Source: JANQIO01 sp965229625 (GTDB lineage Bacteria; Pseudomonadota; Gammaproteobacteria; Pseudomonadales; Halieaceae). From it: a DNA stretch of 64,000 bases. The stretch is taken from positions 372,001 through 436,000 of the forward strand of contig CBDDJJ010000002.1 of the NCBI GenBank assembly GCA_965229625.1. The letters run 5' to 3'. The notes beneath the pieces are model-generated. The model saw nothing but the letters and a program-made list of their open reading frames with translations. It was not told where the DNA came from and did no database searches. Made by a program: the position numbers and the translations under genes. Shown here piece after piece: positions 61,484 through 64,000 of the stretch. Numbering within the stretch: position 1 is the stretch's first letter; each line of letters starts with the position of its first letter.

Positions 61484-62389
61484 ATGGAAATCGCCGTAAT
61501 CGGATCAAGCATGGTGGACCTGATCGCCTACACAGACGAGGTCCCCAAGGCCGGGGAAACCCTGGAAGCGAAGGAGTTCCAGATGGGCTGCGGTGGCAAG
61601 GGCGCCAACCAGGCCGTGGCTGCCGCCCTGCTGGGTGCCGACGTCATGATGATGGCGCGGGTCGGCGACGACGCCTTTGCCGACAATACCATCGCCAACT
61701 TCCAGTCCTTCGGGGTAAACACCGACCACGTCGAGAAAGTCAGCGGCGTATCCAGCGGGGTCGCGCCTATCTGGGTCGACAAGGATTCACAGAACCGTAT
61801 TCTCATCATCCCCGGCGCCAACAAGCACCTGCTGCCGGCAGATATCGATGCCGCCGCGGACAGGCTTGGCGCCTGCAGCATGATCATCCTGCAACTGGAG
61901 ATTCCGCTGGAAACGGTTTATCACGCTATCGACTTCGGCAATGCGCGCGGCATTCCGGTGATTCTGAACCCGGCGCCAGCGACCACCGAGCTTGACCTGG
62001 ATTACGCCTGCAAGTGCGATTTCTTCGTGCCCAACGAAACCGAGCTGGAGATTCTTACCGGCATGCCGGTGGAGACTGGGGAACAGATTCACGCCGCGGC
62101 AGACATCCTGCTCAAGAAAGGGCTGAAGAACCTGGTGGTGACCCTGGGCGAGAAAGGCGCCCTATGGATGCACGGGGACGAAACCGGGCACTTTTCAGCG
62201 CCCGCAGTGAATGCGGTGGACACCACCGGCGCCGGTGACGCCTTCATCGGCTGCTTCGCCCACAGCCTGTCGCGGGATGGCGACATCGACAAGGCCATTG
62301 GCCTGGCGATCCGCTATGCCTCGCACAGCGTCACCGGTAAGGGTACCCAGACTTCCTACGCAACAGCGGAGCAGTTCGCCGCGCTGTAG
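61484..62389 (+). CDS. rbsK: Ribokinase
   Basis: A 301-aa PfkB-family kinase: EIAVIGSSMVDLIAYTDEVPKAGETL, GCGGKGANQAVAAALLGADVMMMARVGDD (PfkB signature 1), NPAPATTELDL, NETELEILTG, and VDTTGAGDAFIGCFAHSL (signature 2, catalytic Asp in GAGD). Phosphorylates ribose, presumably released from nucleosides by the preceding gene's product. Confidence 0.94.
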   Translation: MEIAVIGSSMVDLIAYTDEVPKAGETLEAKEFQMGCGGKGANQAVAAALLGADVMMMARVGDDAFADNTIANFQSFGVNTDHVEKVSGVSSGVAPIWVDKDSQNRILIIPGANKHLLPADIDAAADRLGACSMIILQLEIPLETVYHAIDFGNARGIPVILNPAPATTELDLDYACKCDFFVPNETELEILTGMPVETGEQIHAAADILLKKGLKNLVVTLGEKGALWMHGDETGHFSAPAVNAVDTTGAGDAFIGCFAHSLSRDGDIDKAIGLAIRYASHSVTGKGTQTSYATAEQFAAL

Positions 62390-62427
62390 CTCTGGATGTA
62401 GAAGCAAGGGCAGCGCGGCGCGCCCGC

Positions 62428-63018
62428 TTACTCGACCGCCTTCTCCAGGGTCAGCGCCATGGCCTCGGAGTAGATCATCACCACGGTGTCGCCGAGCCGG
62501 CGACCCTCAAAACGCTCACGGGGGATGTCGCCGATCAGGTGATACTTACCTCGGGGGTCCTCGATCATCGCCGTGCCGGCCACCCGGTTCATACCTTCGA
62601 TGGTGCACACCGCCTTGACGACCCGCAGGCCGGCAACACCCGGCGGCATATCGAGGTCGGCGATGGCTGCCGCATCCAGTTCCTGCCAGGGATTGGCGCG
62701 CTCCTCTGCGGTAGGCTCGCGTACCTCACCGGCCAGCGAGGTCATGTAGGTGGCGACAATGGCGTCGCCCACCGCGAAGTCGTCCAGCCGCTGGATTTCC
62801 TCGCTGGCGGTCACGGTGACGTAATCGCCGTGGGGGGTTTGCAGGGTCAGTTCCCGCGTCTCGCGATCGATATCCACGATCAGCGCGGCCACCTGGATGG
62901 CGGCGGCGCGTACATTGGGGCCATCGCCGGCGTGGTCATCAGCGCGCGCGCCGCTGGCCAGCACCAGCAGCAAGGCCATGGCCGCGATAGCAATACGATT
63001 AAGCGGGACAGTTAACAT
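62428..63018 (-). CDS. Periplasmic protein of unknown function
   Basis: A 196-aa protein with signal peptide ending at ARADD. VAALIVDIDRETRELTLQTPHGDYVTVTASEEIQRLDDFAVGDAIVATYMTSLAGEVREPT resembles copper-binding-type OB/beta domain proteins in general layout only. No family recognised. Convergent with rbsK. Upstream (63019-63168) lies AT-rich DNA with imperfect GGAATTG repeats and no gene. Confidence 0.7.
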   Translation of the reverse strand: MLTVPLNRIAIAAMALLLVLASGARADDHAGDGPNVRAAAIQVAALIVDIDRETRELTLQTPHGDYVTVTASEEIQRLDDFAVGDAIVATYMTSLAGEVREPTAEERANPWQELDAAAIADLDMPPGVAGLRVVKAVCTIEGMNRVAGTAMIEDPRGKYHLIGDIPRERFEGRRLGDTVVMIYSEAMALTLEKAVE

Positions 63019-63168
63019 GGTCCGATCTCCTTATTGGAATTGGTAGTTGAAATTGAGAATTGGAATTGAGAGTTGGACGCGTTTTTGGACGGCGAGACAA
63101 TCGCCGGGATCGTCTTCAGGAAGGGTAGTCGATTTGTCGGTCCGGGGTGAAGCCTCAGGCCGGAATAC

Positions 63169-64000
63169 TTACAGCGCCGCCTCGCGCTCACGTTCGCTGT
63201 CGACGTAGGCGATCCACTGTTCGGCATAGCGAGCGGACTCCTCGAACTCGGCGGCACGGGCAAAGGTCTGTGCCGCATCGCCCCAGCGATTCATGCGCGC
63301 CAGCGCCATGCCCTGGATCAGCCAGACATTGCCCTCATCGCGCAGGTCGCCCTTGCGCAACGCCTCGCGGGTGGCGCGGGCGGCATTCTCCCAGTCGTAG
63401 GCATCGAGGTAGAGACGGGCCACGCGGACATATACTTCGCCGTCCTCAGCCAGTTTAGCTGCCTCCTCCAGCGGTGGAATCGCCTTGTCGACCCGCGCCG
63501 CCCCGTACCACGCCTGGGACAGCAGTTCGAGGGAAGGGCCGTCGGCCTCAATGCGGCCGGCTTCGAGTTCGTTCTCCAGCAACACGGCGGCCTTGTAGGG
63601 CAGGTCTTGTGCCATGTACAGGTTGGCAATCAGCTTCAGGTGCTGTTCGCAGGACAACCTGCCCTGCTCCATCAGCGATTCCACCAGCGCCAGCTGGCGC
63701 TGCTGGTCGCCCAGTTGGCCGTACAGAGCCGCCAGGTTCATGAAGTGCTGCTCGCGGGGATAGGTGAGCGCGAGCTCATAGGTCACATCGCGCATGGACT
63801 CGAAATCCTCGAGTTCGTAGTACACCGCGGCCAGCAGGCCCAGCCAGTTTTCCCTCGGTTTGTCGCCTCGGGCGCGGCTGCGATCCAGGGCAATCCTGAT
63901 TTCTCCCAGAGCCGCATCATAATCCTGCTTGCCGAAATAGGCATTCCCAGGAGCACACGGTTGGAGGGTTTGTCCTGGTCCGGGATAGTGAGCAAGGCGC
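63169..64000 (-). CDS. TPR-repeat protein, N-terminus beyond window, probable frameshift
   Basis: The visible part (218 codons from 63825 plus upstream frame to the edge) consists of TPR-like helices: NAYFGKQDYDAALGEIRIAL, NLAALYGQLGDQQRQLALVESL, AKLAEDGEVYVRVARLYLDAYDWENAARATREAL, NVWLIQGMALARMNRWGDAAQTFARAAEF. Upstream of about 63947 the good-looking sequence (LTIPDQDKPSNRVLLG) is in another frame and joins NAYFGKQDYD only if one base is added near GGGAAT. A true frameshift or a sequencing error near the edge. Confidence 0.75.
   Translation of the reverse strand, partial: RLAHYPGPGQTLQPCAPGNAYFGKQDYDAALGEIRIALDRSRARGDKPRENWLGLLAAVYYELEDFESMRDVTYELALTYPREQHFMNLAALYGQLGDQQRQLALVESLMEQGRLSCEQHLKLIANLYMAQDLPYKAAVLLENELEAGRIEADGPSLELLSQAWYGAARVDKAIPPLEEAAKLAEDGEVYVRVARLYLDAYDWENAARATREALRKGDLRDEGNVWLIQGMALARMNRWGDAAQTFARAAEFEESARYAEQWIAYVDSEREREAAL

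Overview
The window is high-GC chromosomal DNA (about 60% GC in the housekeeping parts) from a free-living, probably marine gammaproteobacterium. Gene content (csrA next to tRNA-Ser and alaS-lysC, greB, GcvP, many TonB and permease genes, Halieaceae-like hypothetical proteins) suggests the Cellvibrionales/Halieaceae neighbourhood. That placement is an inference from gene style, not from a marker gene.

Layout. (1) 1-7454: the promoter-proximal end of an extracellular contractile injection system (eCIS, phage-tail-like) operon on the minus strand. It encodes a small winged-helix-like protein, a DUF4255/Pvc16-type cap protein, a carboxypeptidase-regulatory-like protein, a large sheath with an inserted domain, a tube protein and a second sheath cut by the window edge. 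A near-consensus sigma-54 promoter sits directly before the operon, and the next gene upstream encodes a sigma-54 activator (AAA+ plus Fis-type HTH). (2) 7455-10480: an AT-rich island with the poorly understood pair DUF5131 (Gp37/Gp68-like three-Cys protein) and TcmP, ending near tRNA-Arg(ACG). (3) 10481-14497: tRNA-Arg and core metabolism: nitronate monooxygenase, redoxin, MaoC hydratase plus HpcH/CitE-type CoA lyase. (4) 14559-14890: a non-coding block of 74-bp tandem repeats, hairpins and a terminator. (5) 14891-25401: a 10.5-kb element inserted in the 3' end of tRNA-Ser(GCT). It has an integrase, AlpA, a replication-type HTH protein with internal iteron-like repeats, TerL, HNH, HK97 capsid, protease, connector and portal, and no tail, lysis or late-regulator genes. 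This is the architecture of a capsid-forming phage-inducible chromosomal island (a satellite that makes its own heads and borrows tails). It carries SieB-like and DUF4145 genes as cargo at its right end. (6) 25376-43950: housekeeping block (tRNA-Ser, csrA, lysC, alaS, HIT, Trm112, M23, ethanolamine permease, greB, YceI, gcvP), ending in a decayed HipBA-like module with two well-kept operators. (7) 43968-50036: M20 lipoprotein hydrolase, ACR3/ArsR arsenic pair, SDR, LOG, DgkA. (8) 50106-62389: a cluster that reads as purine/nucleoside scavenging: NCS2 permease, nitrilase, phosphoribosyltransferase, SAH/MTA-deaminase-like amidohydrolase, TonB receptor, GRP-type transporter, NUP (purine nucleoside) protein and ribokinase. 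(9) 62428-64000: exported unknown protein and a TPR protein that runs off the edge with a probable frameshift.

The most interesting points are the tail-less, capsid-encoding satellite with defence cargo; the sigma-54 promoter/activator arrangement of the eCIS; the DUF5131-TcmP pair behind an operator-like palindrome; and two copies of an intergenic hairpin whose stems differ by three compensated base pairs and which both lie beside tRNA terminators.
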